Positions 23,301 to 28,164 of a DNA stretch of 61,930 bases are shown in pieces. Under the pieces are notes generated by a model. That model ran no database searches. It was not told where the DNA came from and saw only the letters and a program-made list of their open reading frames with translations. The stretch is from positions 1-61,930 of the IMG/VR virus record IMGVR_UViG_3300047476_000159; one strand, 5' to 3'. Each line of letters begins with the position of its first letter. The stretch's first letter is position 1. Origin of the DNA: a virus. The position numbers and the translations under genes were made by a program.

Positions 23301-24040
23301 CTAACAACCTGAGCATCTTGGCTACAATTGTTCCTGGTGACGAAGTTATTATTACTAGTATGATGCCTAGCGCAACACCAAATGAAGAAGTATTCTTGAT
23401 GAATGTTTCTACTAGAGGTATAGGATCAGCATATCGTGCTAATACGATGACTAGAACATGGCTAACTGCTCCGTTGCTATCAACTGATACAACAATGTAT
23501 GTATATGACGCTACTAGATTGACTAATACTCATGTTCAAGCGGAAACAGTTCCGGCTGATATCGATGGTAATTACTATATAGGGTTGACTGAGGATAAGA
23601 GTATCATTACTCAAATTTCAGTTGAGAACTTAACTACTGGTCAAACAGTACCAGCAATATATTACAGTGTAATCCTACAAGATACTGCCCCTGTGTTAAA
23701 GATAACTAACGGGGTATCAGAAGGAGATAATCTAGTTATTACTGTAATCGTGGGCAATATTGTTTATATCAACGGAGAACAGATACGTTTTGGTGCTGTT
23801 AACCTAGAAAACAATACGTTGACAGGACTACAGCGCGGTGTTAACGGTACTGGTGTAAACTTATTGATACCAGAATATACTGAAATATACGGAATATTGT
23901 CTGAAAACAAAATGTCTGAAGTAGAGTACAACAGTACATGGAATTCTCCGGTTACCGCAGAATTTAATGTCAGCGCAGTTACTCCGCTACAGATATCCGA
24001 CACAGCAGGGGCAATTTTCTTAAATCAGGATATCACGTAA
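5312..24040 (+). CDS. Giant (6242 aa) baseplate/tail structural protein at the gp7 position, with repeat modules and two probable beta-propellers
   Basis: One uninterrupted 18.7-kb frame. The first ~150 residues (RTLNFLPDVF, LDQLVAQPNTKRIEGYIG, DYQLDPGVVF) resemble the start of the large gp7-position proteins of cyanomyoviruses. Residues ~2390-2940 hold about seven repeats of the FG-GAP kind (for example YGDKVIIGTP, YGTEILVGAPFE), suggesting an integrin-like beta-propeller. Residues ~4700-5020 hold about seven BNR/Ycf48-like repeats with SxDGxxW (LSADGDEWT, LSLDGDNWY), a second propeller. At least twelve ~60-residue modules carry a VxF...GxxxxxTxYYVKxI...FTIS pattern (one at ~670, most at 3940-6000). 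There is no signal peptide or membrane segment. It probably forms wedge arms or a fibre network at the baseplate rim and binds glycans; that role is inference. Confidence 0.75.
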   Translation: MATRIRTLNFLPDVFKTQTNSQFLQATLDQLVAQPNTKRIEGYIGSKFGYGINAKDYYVTEPTKVRTDYQLDPGVVFLKDNQETAKDFISYPGIIDALKLEGGITSDNNRLFNNQFYSWDSFTGLDKIINFNQYYWLPEGPDRVTVATETVFSTNAYVVTDATNGYIIAPENQTGSMNPVLTLLRGGTYTFSVNQPTQFWIQGAPGVTGYSPTQPNVQTRDVLGVNNNGASAGVVTFTVPTKDAQAEYTNLPGTNTVDIVSTAPFDQINGKRLSEINNIDGITSLSGLTLMFYNTGVVNETGYISKFYDTTLYDEDGGVSYNESMYPGSAVDFNNFDGGYYTNVSGTIYTVTYTGDLSDPTIKLIDTGSIPTNQKITVNYGTEWISRNFFRNIAGTIELIPYLSAILDTLYYQDGTNPNKVGVIKLIDSNVTNTLDIETEILGRKQYTASNGVVFTNGLKVVFQGDIYPSSYKNIPFYVEGVGTAIELIPESDMIVPELFTQGTYTPYDSLPYDIGNFDVTLYVPVTPDYITIARNSIDKNAWSRSNRWFHIDVINATATYNQNPSYVTQAATSENKAKRPIIEFYPNLRLFNSGIIGKAPIDFIDFRSTDALSEVSGHYEYYPDVASYTGYDSVITGVSGTSTLSGITETKASTNVVICADTSSLFVNDIIVFANSIGGIVAGTTYYVQSIPNSTQFTVSTEKNGDPLVLSTATVSTSATVTPQSTTITLLTDSIVGSIAVGQYVVDTYESTTDVSVLPTNTYVSAVEAGTTETVITVSWNLNVPITINSVTNSCINSTDTTVDNYAVFDGARLVFAADSNLSVRNKIYVARMSSIAGSTPVITLTEASDGQILVDDQTVAYRGFNYQGKDLYFNGLHWVLGQQKNTINQPPKFDVFDSNGVSLSNSDIYVGSSFTGTTLFSYGIGVGADDSILGIPLRYSSVDNIGDISFDVTLNSDTFDYVSGTSPVTEKINIGYVYDYSSRLDYTRQLGWQTAVSPSIQYQVFSFDYVAENPTSTFVCDVAVSSDDSTNWPTIQVFINNEYQDPANYTVSSTDNTTTVELSVNSLVDTVVQILVLSDQVSKTAYYQIPWNLNNNPLNQDITVVNVGDIRGQYQSIFYNNPNTTGVVFGSNNYRDLGNMVPWGNKIIQNSASLVLPGAFLRQQNHNLFDALQYNSQRYITFKTMLVDTVNSTEYTVYTPPAQMLDDALDQMSSYKTDSEPFFWSDMLPSKAAYITNTYSFANSLDVSIYPLSRIYDLTTANYYGVLVYLSRTVDGLSNTTQLIRGIDYTVSADSPSLTIETDLLPGDTITIKEYNQTYGSYCPNTPTKLGLYPATVPGVVLDSAYTQPTYFIVGHDGSFNKLYGSYNETTGQLEDFRDKVLLEFETRVYNNLKLSNVIPVQEYEVLPGFFRNTDYSYSEIMNIYSEGFLNWIGQNRIEYKRQIYQNGNQYSYNYRNSGNKLDGAPIEQGYWRGMYQYFYDTSTPDTTPWEMLGYKNEPSWWESRYGAAPYTSDNLVLWGDLANGYDWNNGVPVTLEQYKRPGLLSVLPVDTAGNLVSPLVSIVGNYNSNTFQRDWQVGDVGPAEFSYRRSSSWPFDLMRILALTKPAEFFTLAIDVDHYKYNVEFNQYLVNNRSHLVLSDIDIYGSGEAVTSYINWIVDYEKQVGVDATAQIQDMLNTLDVRLVYRLAGFSDKDLLKFYVEKGTPNSNNSSLLIPDESYGVLLYDNQPFEQITFSGVVVQLSTNGYKVYGNSQTTAYFKTVKPKINGNYNNVIIEDVSVRIPNDYYDDVVLVPYGTEFYTAQEVAIFLAGYGKFLESQGMIFNQIENGIELTWAQMVAEFLYWSQMGWEVGSIATINPAAGRILIDKDSNIVQPLTLEKHNFVLNQTLFPIDVNNLSIVRDNTAFTVEPLNQGDTLSYGQFNVSNFEHGIVFDNTTLFGDVIYNLVTGLRQVRIVVRGTKTAEWNGTIDAQGFILNQDNIVEWSTTRKYAPGEIVKYKNKYWTALRLIQQTTKFNELDWKETDYNEVQKGLLPNSQTRSYESSLYYDVNKANLENDADLLSFSLIGYRPRDYMALADLTDVTQVNVYKNLIKNKGTLNAASAFKGASLAQGGIDYDIYENWAIKTGEFGGVLNSNFVDVKLNETELTNNPSIVALTDSNDIQGAQQNIPLYSIFNYGRPITTPNVLATVPNDTPSTVYPTAGYVNYGDVKMASYFYSGLPTATDQYGSLVSLKKLYVRDYVWLANYLQEWQVLTPLSLGPVIQAKNNLNSTVTITFANPHNLTKYQIFALVNFNDNIDGYYVAAAIVDPYKIIINLSLDPTVKSVTGQGVGFKFQSQRVDSPADIGTLPLTNAEFTKNTVWVDTNTDGSWAVYRKSLNYAIDSEITKLESDTFGSAVACNTQLGYLISDAEKGRVYRYRLNALSNTYDIEQTIPALEDPAQPTLGTAIAYSGNTIVISETSGNVYVYELTMTTLQDELVLVQTIPAPVGVSVWGQSVAISGDLNWLYVSTEDAEVYVYQLVDGTYEEVTTLTVAGVVSADNFGYSIATNYYGDKVIIGTPDKDYDVNTDNWGYTYVFDRIVQNIEVQYTNSIYAPQTLPMIWDSSSDPLIVSRNGTVVDSANYVVGTSEITFNMELTAGDIITLSGSNFVLVQTLTTETTPKIGVQFGNSVDINTYGTEILVGAPFELNSQLNEGAVYRYTDGGGKYGQIIGTSECLITTNRVILLNGFAITLIAGNAAQTAQTINSANVTNVTASSNDNKLTIELIDSSLASANDKLSLSVLDETTLEELGISIFTQTQVIDCPHNNGQTQFGTVVKFNEFGSFIVSAPVASRFTATTFDFSDDETNDNDTVFDNNTTTWIDSFANAGAVYMYDYLGVYNESLGNIGKFVYAQSLNDTNLDYGSEPRYGTALDFNGYQVLIGTPGFKPNDVNGQVIAYVNNTSTQDWSVYRSSSEVVDVQKIQNVQIYSASTYDTLENIDYLDPLQGKLLGAVAENIDVVSNTDPATYNNTGSITSGLVWGEEHLGQIWFDTSNVRFINYHQNDNTYNSKWWGKVFPGSDVAVYTWVSSNVLPINYSGPGVAYDTSMYSIRFVTTQAGGLAPVYYFWARNTNIIVKDLGKTLADSVIQSYIAQPASSGIAYMTPILPNAFALYNTAGYVNNTDSVLHIGFGTGTSDDVSHSQYSLIRANYADDFLPGLPDNNVIEVPESLYDRLLDSLCGVDEAGGVVPNPYLPKPVQSGILARPRQSFFYNRFLALKNYLVYANEVLAQFPITEIRQASFLSRSGLFFDTADYWEYVNWWATGYNDNTKAALQVPIYADLATLTVTPGTIVSVAENGVGATETYVLESDGSWTRIGLQNGTVQFKSSLWDYETARLGFGDNFFDTTDYDQYPSEETRYIVRALNEEIYIDDLQIFRNKSLILLFEYIQSETIENQSYLPWLNKTSFIDVAHTIRELKPIEVFQSDNQDFLSGYLNEVKPYHVVIKEFLFKYTGQDVFEGDITDFDLPATYNTSIDQYVTPQLVYENPNTTNQFLPSDSIWQQTQYKQWFDNHGLTITGQDNVQMTTLASYIALNSNAFAVDNASGFPINGTIKIFDSTDTSTSPAYELIGYANVDRATNTLSGLTRGVNGTPIMTHIPGQQIYIDLPAVLLLNGGRNYSEPPKVTAYIDTTLYPEPTVPAQLKAIMNLDSVLSIEVINPGQGYAVLPKIIIDPAATIAFNSSAVNTLYNTIVLYAPILATGDIVEYDIGSETTAIGGLIPGQHYYVNVLETVPSVVVALYTTARDAELDENRVKLYSAGSGPDHKFSLGAIASCISSSYPVRQNQISLRFDRTSYNSQVTNWHPAEFYGSFYAGSYNNNDSVSSSSITLYDTQPPVNTILASAQGVGFEILSVTDQETVTWSSRTRDVVSTFADDRVRISPSDGGSPVTPGTELTATIGFYVGMPVKFKGAVGSSGLVDSTVYYVKSLIGSEYLTLSSNKELTDTVNLSAYTVGVAGLWLYVGEVVNTTIAEITYPGIIQVTNTTATTNVLTAPLNATGTGGTHGFFTGLALIFTGNVFGNVIENELYYVTSVIGNENQQFTMSTSNQPVQINITETESGTNIVTSDGTVSLSLNDPIVFDNMIIDDEVVTNFGGIEQNTIYYVQAVLNGSQFKIATTINSGDVVTLSDVPANPNHTSCILTSQVDTVELSTATGSMTMNVNLPVSPGQIDGQQFTLYNTSAQYVNITGTESNELTRVIDKTLESPVNRVFITEASDGILNVYDGMPIEVEAAIGNLTTGTTYYVNEFGATEITITNTSSSGNMLTCDDTDIIYENMPIIFSDQSLGGVLIGVSYFVKDIVSSTQFTISVVPGGTEVTLFNDNGTMVGTGEPYMILENSSHVIVNPGTADGPVNMVQTPTVTAEFSVSSMLGGYRAVITNAGEGYAVDNVITVLGEDLGGTTPANNLTMTVNTIGTNGEILSLIRSGTPAGPENQYYFDVVSDNQVAVYSNSLMTVPVPRNEFPYYGIVSTTVTELDGTDIIVSDETGFELNDNVVFTGSIAGNLVLGQTYYIVSLSPLQVSEVPGGSAMTVGTATETDFTIAKPGDYALLPEPFYFNQSVVKYNNRVYRCIVSNNDNEFIFGKWELLSSGDRALNAMDRAVGYYQPTVNMPGLDLTQLFEGVTYPNSTYKGNAFAPAQEFELDTILQDQPFYPTEVDISAVIWDGTRYIAPSNTPTYSAILLSADGDEWTIDKLADQNIYLTDIIYAGGKYVMTSNNSATPILISDDGTAWISNGEFTPWSAVPYDSTTFDVSSVLANSSSLNSVTYHNGLYVAAGDNIVVSTDLYGWTETYPASSSYSHSLNGVEYISIPNFDGYVVVGYDKELSDSVINSVLMLSLDGDNWYSPTNVLTNYAFNAVTSDGNKILVIGDNSTRFVSVNGSNWANYSESGSGNENLVHAIYANGIFVVVGDNGTIQTSTDATSWTTQVSGTTENLTHVAWNSDDSEYIVVGDNNTILKSSNGTSWTSSSLFTAEPTVYNVQGETFTAGYGPEEIVPGVVSDSVTMIVSTRPGTNWDATIYQHVGYKTVSLELTPLVEIQTLYSFLDAVQTPTQISVSVIDGVTNLSTTLYPSVDYTVNWMQETVTLATPLSLADKLRIDIYEPGNGNQLVKANTQTDPISYNESTGFQEIVVSCNYSATSFAGSGIIRPGSNPIDTIATATIATSNSIVCGDVSDFVVNYPVYFQGNVLGGLVEDTVYYVKTISYATGSITVSASYNVSSGTAGPTFELTDDTGIMRVIIQLGSGTTWTDPIMYHNGQKLLSGVTSTVTRTKSSTNAITCNNTSAFVVGTKVSFSQTMFGNDIQPLTTYYIKSIVDGNEFTISETLDGPTLELGDATGGATLITNDYAFGIASNGVSAKIILAAEYDQNVDYLTYTLFGETTPQYGYTLPETQYFNGNGAQYIFDLENFNGGENPTNAIVEIDGVRLTESEYTISDIADTITLTSPVLVGSTLAVTTFNDTQRQYFNTQYGITGTPGSASVDLVVGEAVDNVVGFDDEGFDSAGFTGFTSELVIAGSFEIDSQYQIASLGTTDWNVVAGTTGIIYVVGDTITAVDAGSGNGTAYSLSLGYFDEELYWLELSSGNTTEFSVNDKIVFADPTIGGIVAGQSYYISEILSDSAFSVSTQVGGAAIQLTSETGAMDAIVNSLTVANIVNINNTITSPIASSAVTEVGVSGTNELTTSSTTNYVVGQPVQFKGVAIGNVLTDGTVYYVKDIVSSTAFTISILSDLSIEFDTGVGIGNMMAYVGGQPAVRVTTGVPHNLSENSLVRIDGTNGSIQLNNNTYYAKIITTTEFDLYTSPYDPSYGAVNDPVTAISAYTSGGYVWRDGVFTLITTNATQTSDSVVPNNYITVESTSKLVRNTPVYFTEVGKLIGDTTLGGLVIGTMYFVKEIANATDFSVSLTRDGDVVSLTYETGSMNVTQWEQSNVDRLWVTINGLRVPSSSLRLNPANNLSILATIVPGDEVIITSMMPSATPNEEVFLMNVSTRGIGSAYRANTMTRTWLTAPLLSTDTTMYVYDATRLTNTHVQAETVPADIDGNYYIGLTEDKSIITQISVENLTTGQTVPAIYYSVILQDTAPVLKITNGVSEGDNLVITVIVGNIVYINGEQIRFGAVNLENNTLTGLQRGVNGTGVNLLIPEYTEIYGILSENKMSEVEYNSTWNSPVTAEFNVSAVTPLQISDTAGAIFLNQDIT

Positions 24041-24042
24041 AA

Positions 24043-24050
24043 GATAAATA
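24043..24050 (+). promoter_or_regulatory. T4-type late promoter placing +1 on the ATG at 24056
   Basis: GATAAATA is followed by exactly five bases and then ATG. In T4 late promoters the last base of the octamer is near -6, so the predicted transcript would start at the start codon itself. A second overlapping ATAAATA occupies 24048-24054. No Shine-Dalgarno sequence is visible. Confidence 0.6.
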
Positions 24051-24055
24051 AATAC

Positions 24056-24211
24056 ATGAACGAAAATACGGAAGAAAAATCGCTTAAAAAAGACGAACAG
24101 ACCGGAGAAAAGAAGCCAAACGAAACGGGCGGCTTCTACTTCTCGTCCTTCCTAAAAATCACAGATCCTAACACTAAACAAGTACTGGTCCAAACGAGGG
24201 GCGACAATTAA
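24056..24211 (+). CDS. Small 51-aa late protein of unknown function
   Basis: A 51-residue frame fills the gap between the giant structural gene and the next structural gene. Its stop overlaps the following ATG as TAATG, indicating translational coupling. The N-terminal half is highly charged (NENTEEKSLKKDEQTGEKK), the second half more hydrophobic and beta-like (GGFYFSSFLKITDP). It has no recognisable domain. Late-promoter control and position suggest a minor virion or assembly protein. It appears to be read from a leaderless mRNA. Confidence 0.65.
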   Translation: MNENTEEKSLKKDEQTGEKKPNETGGFYFSSFLKITDPNTKQVLVQTRGDN

Positions 24212-24831
24212 TGTCAGTAATTAACTTATCATACAAAGTAGAAGGCTTTTTGAAAGTCTACGATCCGAACAACGGAGAAGTATTCGTAGACAAGAAAAAT
24301 GCTATCAACTACGAAAACATGTCAGAAGCTATCGCTGACACACTAAGCAGCCGAGGGTACGGGCAAATTTATCAAATGGCTTTTGGTAACGGTGGAGCAT
24401 CGGTCGACAATACCGGTATTATCACATACCTACCCCCAAACACTACGGGTCAGAATGCTGCCCTTTATAACCAAACTTACGCTAAGATTGTAGACGATAA
24501 CTCCGTTTTCAACTTAGATCCCACACGCAACAAAATGACAGTAAACCATACTACAGGTAAAGTTTATACTGATATTTTAGTGCAGTGTCTGCTAGATTAC
24601 GGTGAGCCTGCTGGGCAGGCCGCGTTCGACAACAGCACACAAACCGACGGATCCTATATTTTCGATGAATTGGGTCTATTGGCTAATTACGGAACAGACA
24701 GTGACGGAAACGTAATCACTAGATTACTGACCCATGTCATTTTTCACCCCGTACAGAAGTCTTTGAACAGACAGATTCAGATCGACTACACAGTTAGAAT
24801 TCAGAGTCTGACTAACTTAGTTACAATTTAA
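24211..24831 (+). CDS. Putative baseplate/tail structural protein
   Basis: This 206-residue protein has no motif I can name. It begins with a beta-rich segment (VINLSYKVEGFLKVYDP), contains a Gly/Asn-rich middle (MAFGNGGASVDN) and ends with an IQIDYTVRIQSL strand. Gly/Asn-rich beta composition, translational coupling to the upstream 51-aa gene and position between the giant baseplate gene and fibre genes suggest a connector or wedge component. In T4 the genes after gp7 are gp8 and later baseplate components, but I see no sequence basis for equating it with any of them. Confidence 0.6.
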   Translation: MSVINLSYKVEGFLKVYDPNNGEVFVDKKNAINYENMSEAIADTLSSRGYGQIYQMAFGNGGASVDNTGIITYLPPNTTGQNAALYNQTYAKIVDDNSVFNLDPTRNKMTVNHTTGKVYTDILVQCLLDYGEPAGQAAFDNSTQTDGSYIFDELGLLANYGTDSDGNVITRLLTHVIFHPVQKSLNRQIQIDYTVRIQSLTNLVTI

Positions 24832-24839
24832 GATAAATA
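24832..24839 (+). promoter_or_regulatory. T4-type late promoter (GATAAATA) before a tail-fibre gene
   Basis: GATAAATA directly follows the stop codon of the previous gene. It is 23 nt before the ATG at 24863, which has a CGGAG ribosome binding site at 24849-24853. Confidence 0.6.
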
Positions 24840-24862
24840 ATAGAATATCGGAGTAATTCAAC

Positions 24863-26062
24863 ATGGCATATACGATTGTTAAAAGTGATGGTACAGTTCT
24901 AACAACCATTGCTGATGGTACTATAAACACAACTAGTACTACATTAGGTTTACCAGGGCGTAACTACGCTGGCTACGGTCAGAGTTTAGATACGAACTTT
25001 GTACACCAGTTAGAAAATTTTGCTGATTCGACCCCACCGGCGAATCCATTGCGAGGTCAATTATGGTTTAACACCAACGACAGCACGTTGTATGTTTGCC
25101 CTAGCGATGGTGCTGCCCAGAGCGCATGGTTGGCATTAACTTCTACTAGTTCTGGTGGTACTACTACATTCGGTTCTGTCACAGTTACCGGAACATTGCA
25201 AGCAAATAACGTAGTTGCTACATATGCGGTTACTTCTGACAGCGTTAGTTGTACTACATTGACTGTTACTGGTAACGCATCATTGACTGGTAATACAGCA
25301 ATCTCAAATGCTAACGTTTCTACACTACGTACAACATCAATAACTACGGGATCACAGTCAACAGCAGGTACTATTACAGGTGCTTGGACAGTAAACGGTG
25401 CTAGTTCCGGTAATGCTATGATTGTTACTGGTGGTAACATTTTTGCTAACGTCGGTATTCGTACAGATGGTTACTTCTATGCGAACGGCGATCCGTTTAA
25501 CCCATCTGGTACATATAACAACGGTAACGTGTTTGATTATATGACAGGTTCTAACTCTGTTACTCAATTCTCCGGAAATATAGCTCCTACAAAGGTTACT
25601 ACTACCGCAATCGCAGGTGGTGGATCAATCGCAGGCATTTGGACTTTAGCAAGTGGCGCACGATTAAATGCTACATACGCTGACTTGGCAGAACGCTTTG
25701 AAGCTGATACGTCATATGACGCTGGAACAGTTGTTGAGTTAGGTGGAGACAAAGAAATCACTGCGGTTCAATATGAATTGTCTGAAGATGTATTTGGTGT
25801 TGTGTCAGATACTGCGGCTTATTTGATGAATGCGGGCGCAGGCAACGATCAAACTCACCCACCGGTAGCGGTTGGTGGTCGTGTAAAAGTTAAAGTAACT
25901 GGTAAAGTTAAGAAGGGTCAACGTTTAGTTTCCGCAGGTAATGGTATAGCACGTGCGGCTAAACAAGGTGAAGCTAACTCATTCAACACTATCGGTAGAG
26001 CGCTGGCAGCTAAGACAACTGATTCCGTTGGCGTAGTTGAAGCATTCGTATCAATTAAATAA
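24863..26062 (+). CDS. Tail-fibre-like protein with conserved C-terminal beta domain
   Basis: This 399-residue protein starts with a short domain (residues 1-90, including NPLRGQLWFNTNDSTLYVC) of the kind that begins many phage fibre proteins. Next comes a Thr/Ser/Gly/Val-rich beta-repeat shaft (90-260), then a C-terminal region beginning YADLAERFEADTSYDAGTVV. The C-terminal region resembles the tip domain found at the end of many marine and freshwater phage fibres (VFGVVS, AYLMN, VGGRVKVKVTGKVKKGQRLV, GVVEAFV). It probably contributes to host recognition or the base of a fibre. It follows a late promoter and a recognisable ribosome binding site. Confidence 0.7.
   Translation: MAYTIVKSDGTVLTTIADGTINTTSTTLGLPGRNYAGYGQSLDTNFVHQLENFADSTPPANPLRGQLWFNTNDSTLYVCPSDGAAQSAWLALTSTSSGGTTTFGSVTVTGTLQANNVVATYAVTSDSVSCTTLTVTGNASLTGNTAISNANVSTLRTTSITTGSQSTAGTITGAWTVNGASSGNAMIVTGGNIFANVGIRTDGYFYANGDPFNPSGTYNNGNVFDYMTGSNSVTQFSGNIAPTKVTTTAIAGGGSIAGIWTLASGARLNATYADLAERFEADTSYDAGTVVELGGDKEITAVQYELSEDVFGVVSDTAAYLMNAGAGNDQTHPPVAVGGRVKVKVTGKVKKGQRLVSAGNGIARAAKQGEANSFNTIGRALAAKTTDSVGVVEAFVSIK
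26054..26061 (+). promoter_or_regulatory. Possible T4-type late promoter (ATTAAATA) overlapping a stop codon
   Basis: ATTAAATA overlaps the TAA stop of the fibre gene, 10 nt before the ATG at 26072 (AAGGA precedes that start). It is a weaker match than the GATAAATA sites and could be chance. Confidence 0.3.
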
Positions 26063-26071
26063 GGATAAAAC

Positions 26072-27022
26072 ATGAGTTACGCACAAAATGGATTAATAGA
26101 AGCAACAGACTTCAATACGTTGGTAGGCGGTAACCCTGTCACATCATCCGGTAAATTGAACACAGTTTGGGCTACCGGTGGTACTAACGCTGGTTATGGT
26201 CAAACTGCTGAAGCTAACGTAGCAGTCGGTGGCACTGTTACTGCTACTAGCTGGGCAAACTTAATTAACAAAACATCTAACGCAGCCTCACATCAAGGGT
26301 CAAGTATTACTTCAATTGCAGCTCCGGTATCAGGCGGTACTGTTACTTACTTGTCAGCCATCCCTACTAACCTCACTACGATATACAGTGGTAGACTCAA
26401 TGCGGCATCACAAGGTGCTACTACATCTAACACTGCTACGTATGGTTCTACTTGGGCAGCAGGTTTAACATTCACACATACTGTTACTTTTGCTAGCGGA
26501 GATGCGGCACGTTATTTCTTCAACGCCGGCGGTCAGTTGAAAGTAACATGTTCACACCCTACTGGTACTGGTATTAATTTATTGTTCAATAACTTAGCAA
26601 GTAACGTAGGTACAATAGCAATGAGTAGCCCAACATCAGGTTCTGTTACTATCGCTGGTACAAGTTATAATGGTATTACTAAAGTCGGTGGTGGTGGTAA
26701 CGCCCCTACTATTTCTACTAATAGCGGTTACTATGCTATGACAACAGGTAACGCTACAGTTTTCACACAGACTGCTAGTACAGGTCCTAGTGGATACCTA
26801 AGCACTTTCATTCGTGTTATTGCTAAGAGTAACGGTACACAAGGATCGAACGGTGACGCCGGGTCAGTAATTACGTTATACACTATATGGGACGAAGTTC
26901 CAGATGGTATGACAGTCGCAACGGGTTCAGCAACTACAGTCACTGTGGCAGCGCCCGAAACAACATATTTAGCCAATACATGGGGTACTATTACAGTATC
27001 CGGTACTGTATCAGGTTCATAA
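26072..27022 (+). CDS. Virion-associated beta-rich protein, probably fibre or receptor-binding
   Basis: This 316-residue protein is dominated by Gly, Ser, Thr, Ala and Asn. It has an N-terminal segment (YAQNGLIEATDFNTLVGG, GYGQTAEANVAVGGTVTATSW) of a type frequent at the start of phage tail or neck appendage proteins. Strand-rich repeats and a terminal VTVSG-like beta region follow. It lacks signal peptide, membrane segments or enzyme motifs. Neighbouring fibre genes and the late-gene context support a structural role. An AAGGA ribosome binding site at 26062-26066 supports the start. Confidence 0.6.
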   Translation: MSYAQNGLIEATDFNTLVGGNPVTSSGKLNTVWATGGTNAGYGQTAEANVAVGGTVTATSWANLINKTSNAASHQGSSITSIAAPVSGGTVTYLSAIPTNLTTIYSGRLNAASQGATTSNTATYGSTWAAGLTFTHTVTFASGDAARYFFNAGGQLKVTCSHPTGTGINLLFNNLASNVGTIAMSSPTSGSVTIAGTSYNGITKVGGGGNAPTISTNSGYYAMTTGNATVFTQTASTGPSGYLSTFIRVIAKSNGTQGSNGDAGSVITLYTIWDEVPDGMTVATGSATTVTVAAPETTYLANTWGTITVSGTVSGS

Positions 27023-27034
27023 TTTTTACTACAT

Positions 27035-27070
27035 CTTAGTATCCGTGTAAATATACACATGGATACTAAG
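27035..27070 (+). promoter_or_regulatory. Late promoter inside a 15-bp inverted repeat that contains the start codon
   Basis: The arms CTTAGTATCC (27035-27044) and GGATACTAAG (27061-27070) are perfect complements. Inside them GTGTA (27045-27049) and TACAC (27054-27058) extend the pairing, leaving an AATA loop and an AT bulge. The late-promoter core TAAATA (27048-27053) sits at the centre, and ATG (27059-27061) begins exactly five bases after it, at the predicted +1. The DNA palindrome could be an operator. An mRNA started at +1 would not carry the left arm, but a read-through transcript would, and would hide the start codon in a hairpin. Confidence 0.6.
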
Positions 27071-27364
27071 ACTCTAATCTCCGAAGCAAAAGCCCGCTTC
27101 AATCACAACTCAGCAAAAGCATACCTAAAAGACAAATATGACGGCAAACTTATTGTAGCCGATCAAGGTGGTCTTTGGAAAGCCACACCTGAACTAATAG
27201 GCTACTTAGCTAGCAATACCTCTGAGCATGTAATATTAATCGATACCTTCGAAAACCCAGTGTTTGTGAACCGTGTCACACTACATGACGTATTGAGTAA
27301 AGCATATGACGATGCTATGCAACAGTGGTATACAGAATGGAAAGAGTTGGAAGCTAAACGATGA
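27059..27364 (+). CDS. Small conserved-looking phage protein, unknown function
   Basis: A 101-residue, charged alpha/beta protein (VADQGGLWKATPELIGYL, HVILIDTFENPVFVNRVTL) with a C-terminal amphipathic helix ending KELEAKR. I do not recognise a domain. Its start codon is at the predicted +1 of a late promoter within a palindrome. Its stop overlaps the ATG of the next gene, so it heads a long translationally coupled series of glycosyltransferase and radical SAM genes. Confidence 0.7.
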   Translation: MDTKTLISEAKARFNHNSAKAYLKDKYDGKLIVADQGGLWKATPELIGYLASNTSEHVILIDTFENPVFVNRVTLHDVLSKAYDDAMQQWYTEWKELEAKR

Positions 27365-28164
27365 ATCGCGGCGCCCTACTCTTTGCGTTCAATTCTCCGA
27401 AATATGATTATTACAAAATGGCTGTAGCAACAGCTAAACGTATCAATCATTTTTTGAAGCTGCCTGTCACGGTTGTCACTGACGAAAAATCTGTACCAGA
27501 CTTACCTGATTATCAGTTTGACAATGTTATAATTGTGGAACCAGATAAGAACAACATCAGAGACCATAGTGTATGGATTAACAAGGGCAGATATCAGGCT
27601 TATCAATTAAGCCCATACGATGAAACATTATTGATTGACACTGACTACATGGTCAATTCTGACAAATTACTGAAGTTGTTTGAGTTGAATACTGATTTCT
27701 GTTGTCATGATACTACTAGTTTTTTAATGCATCCTGGGGTAGCACAAGAAGTACTCAGTGCTTATAGTTTTAAAACACTATGGGCTACTGTTGTTATGTT
27801 TAAGAAAACACAAAGATCGAAACAAATATTTGAATGCTTAGAAATGGTTCAAAAGAACTACGACCACTACGCAAATATTCATAATTTTATTGCAGGTGTT
27901 TTCAGAAACGACTATGCGCTAACACTAGCAACAAGGATTGCTAATGGGCACACTAGCCCTAAAGAAGATGTTATCCCGTGGAACTTAGTTCACGTTGGTA
28001 AAAACACTAGCGTATACAGAAACAATGATGATGAATTCAACACTGAATATACTGTGATGTATGATAATTGGCAACGTGGTAAAATACGTAAAGAATATTG
28101 TACTATAAAAGATACAGATTTTCACGTAATGAATAAAGATATTTTTATGGAGCTCATAGCATGA
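27361..28164 (+). CDS. GT-A-fold glycosyltransferase-like protein (glycogenin-type DxD)
   Basis: A 267-residue protein with a Rossmann-like N-terminus (ALLFAFN, VTVVTDE) and the segment SPYDETLLIDTDYMV, where DTD (93-95) occupies the DxD metal/nucleotide-sugar position of GT-A enzymes. Later features (MHPGVAQEV, TVVMFKKT, IHNFIAGVF) fit an acceptor-binding half. GT-A enzymes transfer a sugar from a nucleotide-sugar donor; donor and acceptor cannot be read from sequence. It overlaps both neighbours by four bases (ATGA). Confidence 0.7.
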   Translation: MNRGALLFAFNSPKYDYYKMAVATAKRINHFLKLPVTVVTDEKSVPDLPDYQFDNVIIVEPDKNNIRDHSVWINKGRYQAYQLSPYDETLLIDTDYMVNSDKLLKLFELNTDFCCHDTTSFLMHPGVAQEVLSAYSFKTLWATVVMFKKTQRSKQIFECLEMVQKNYDHYANIHNFIAGVFRNDYALTLATRIANGHTSPKEDVIPWNLVHVGKNTSVYRNNDDEFNTEYTVMYDNWQRGKIRKEYCTIKDTDFHVMNKDIFMELIA

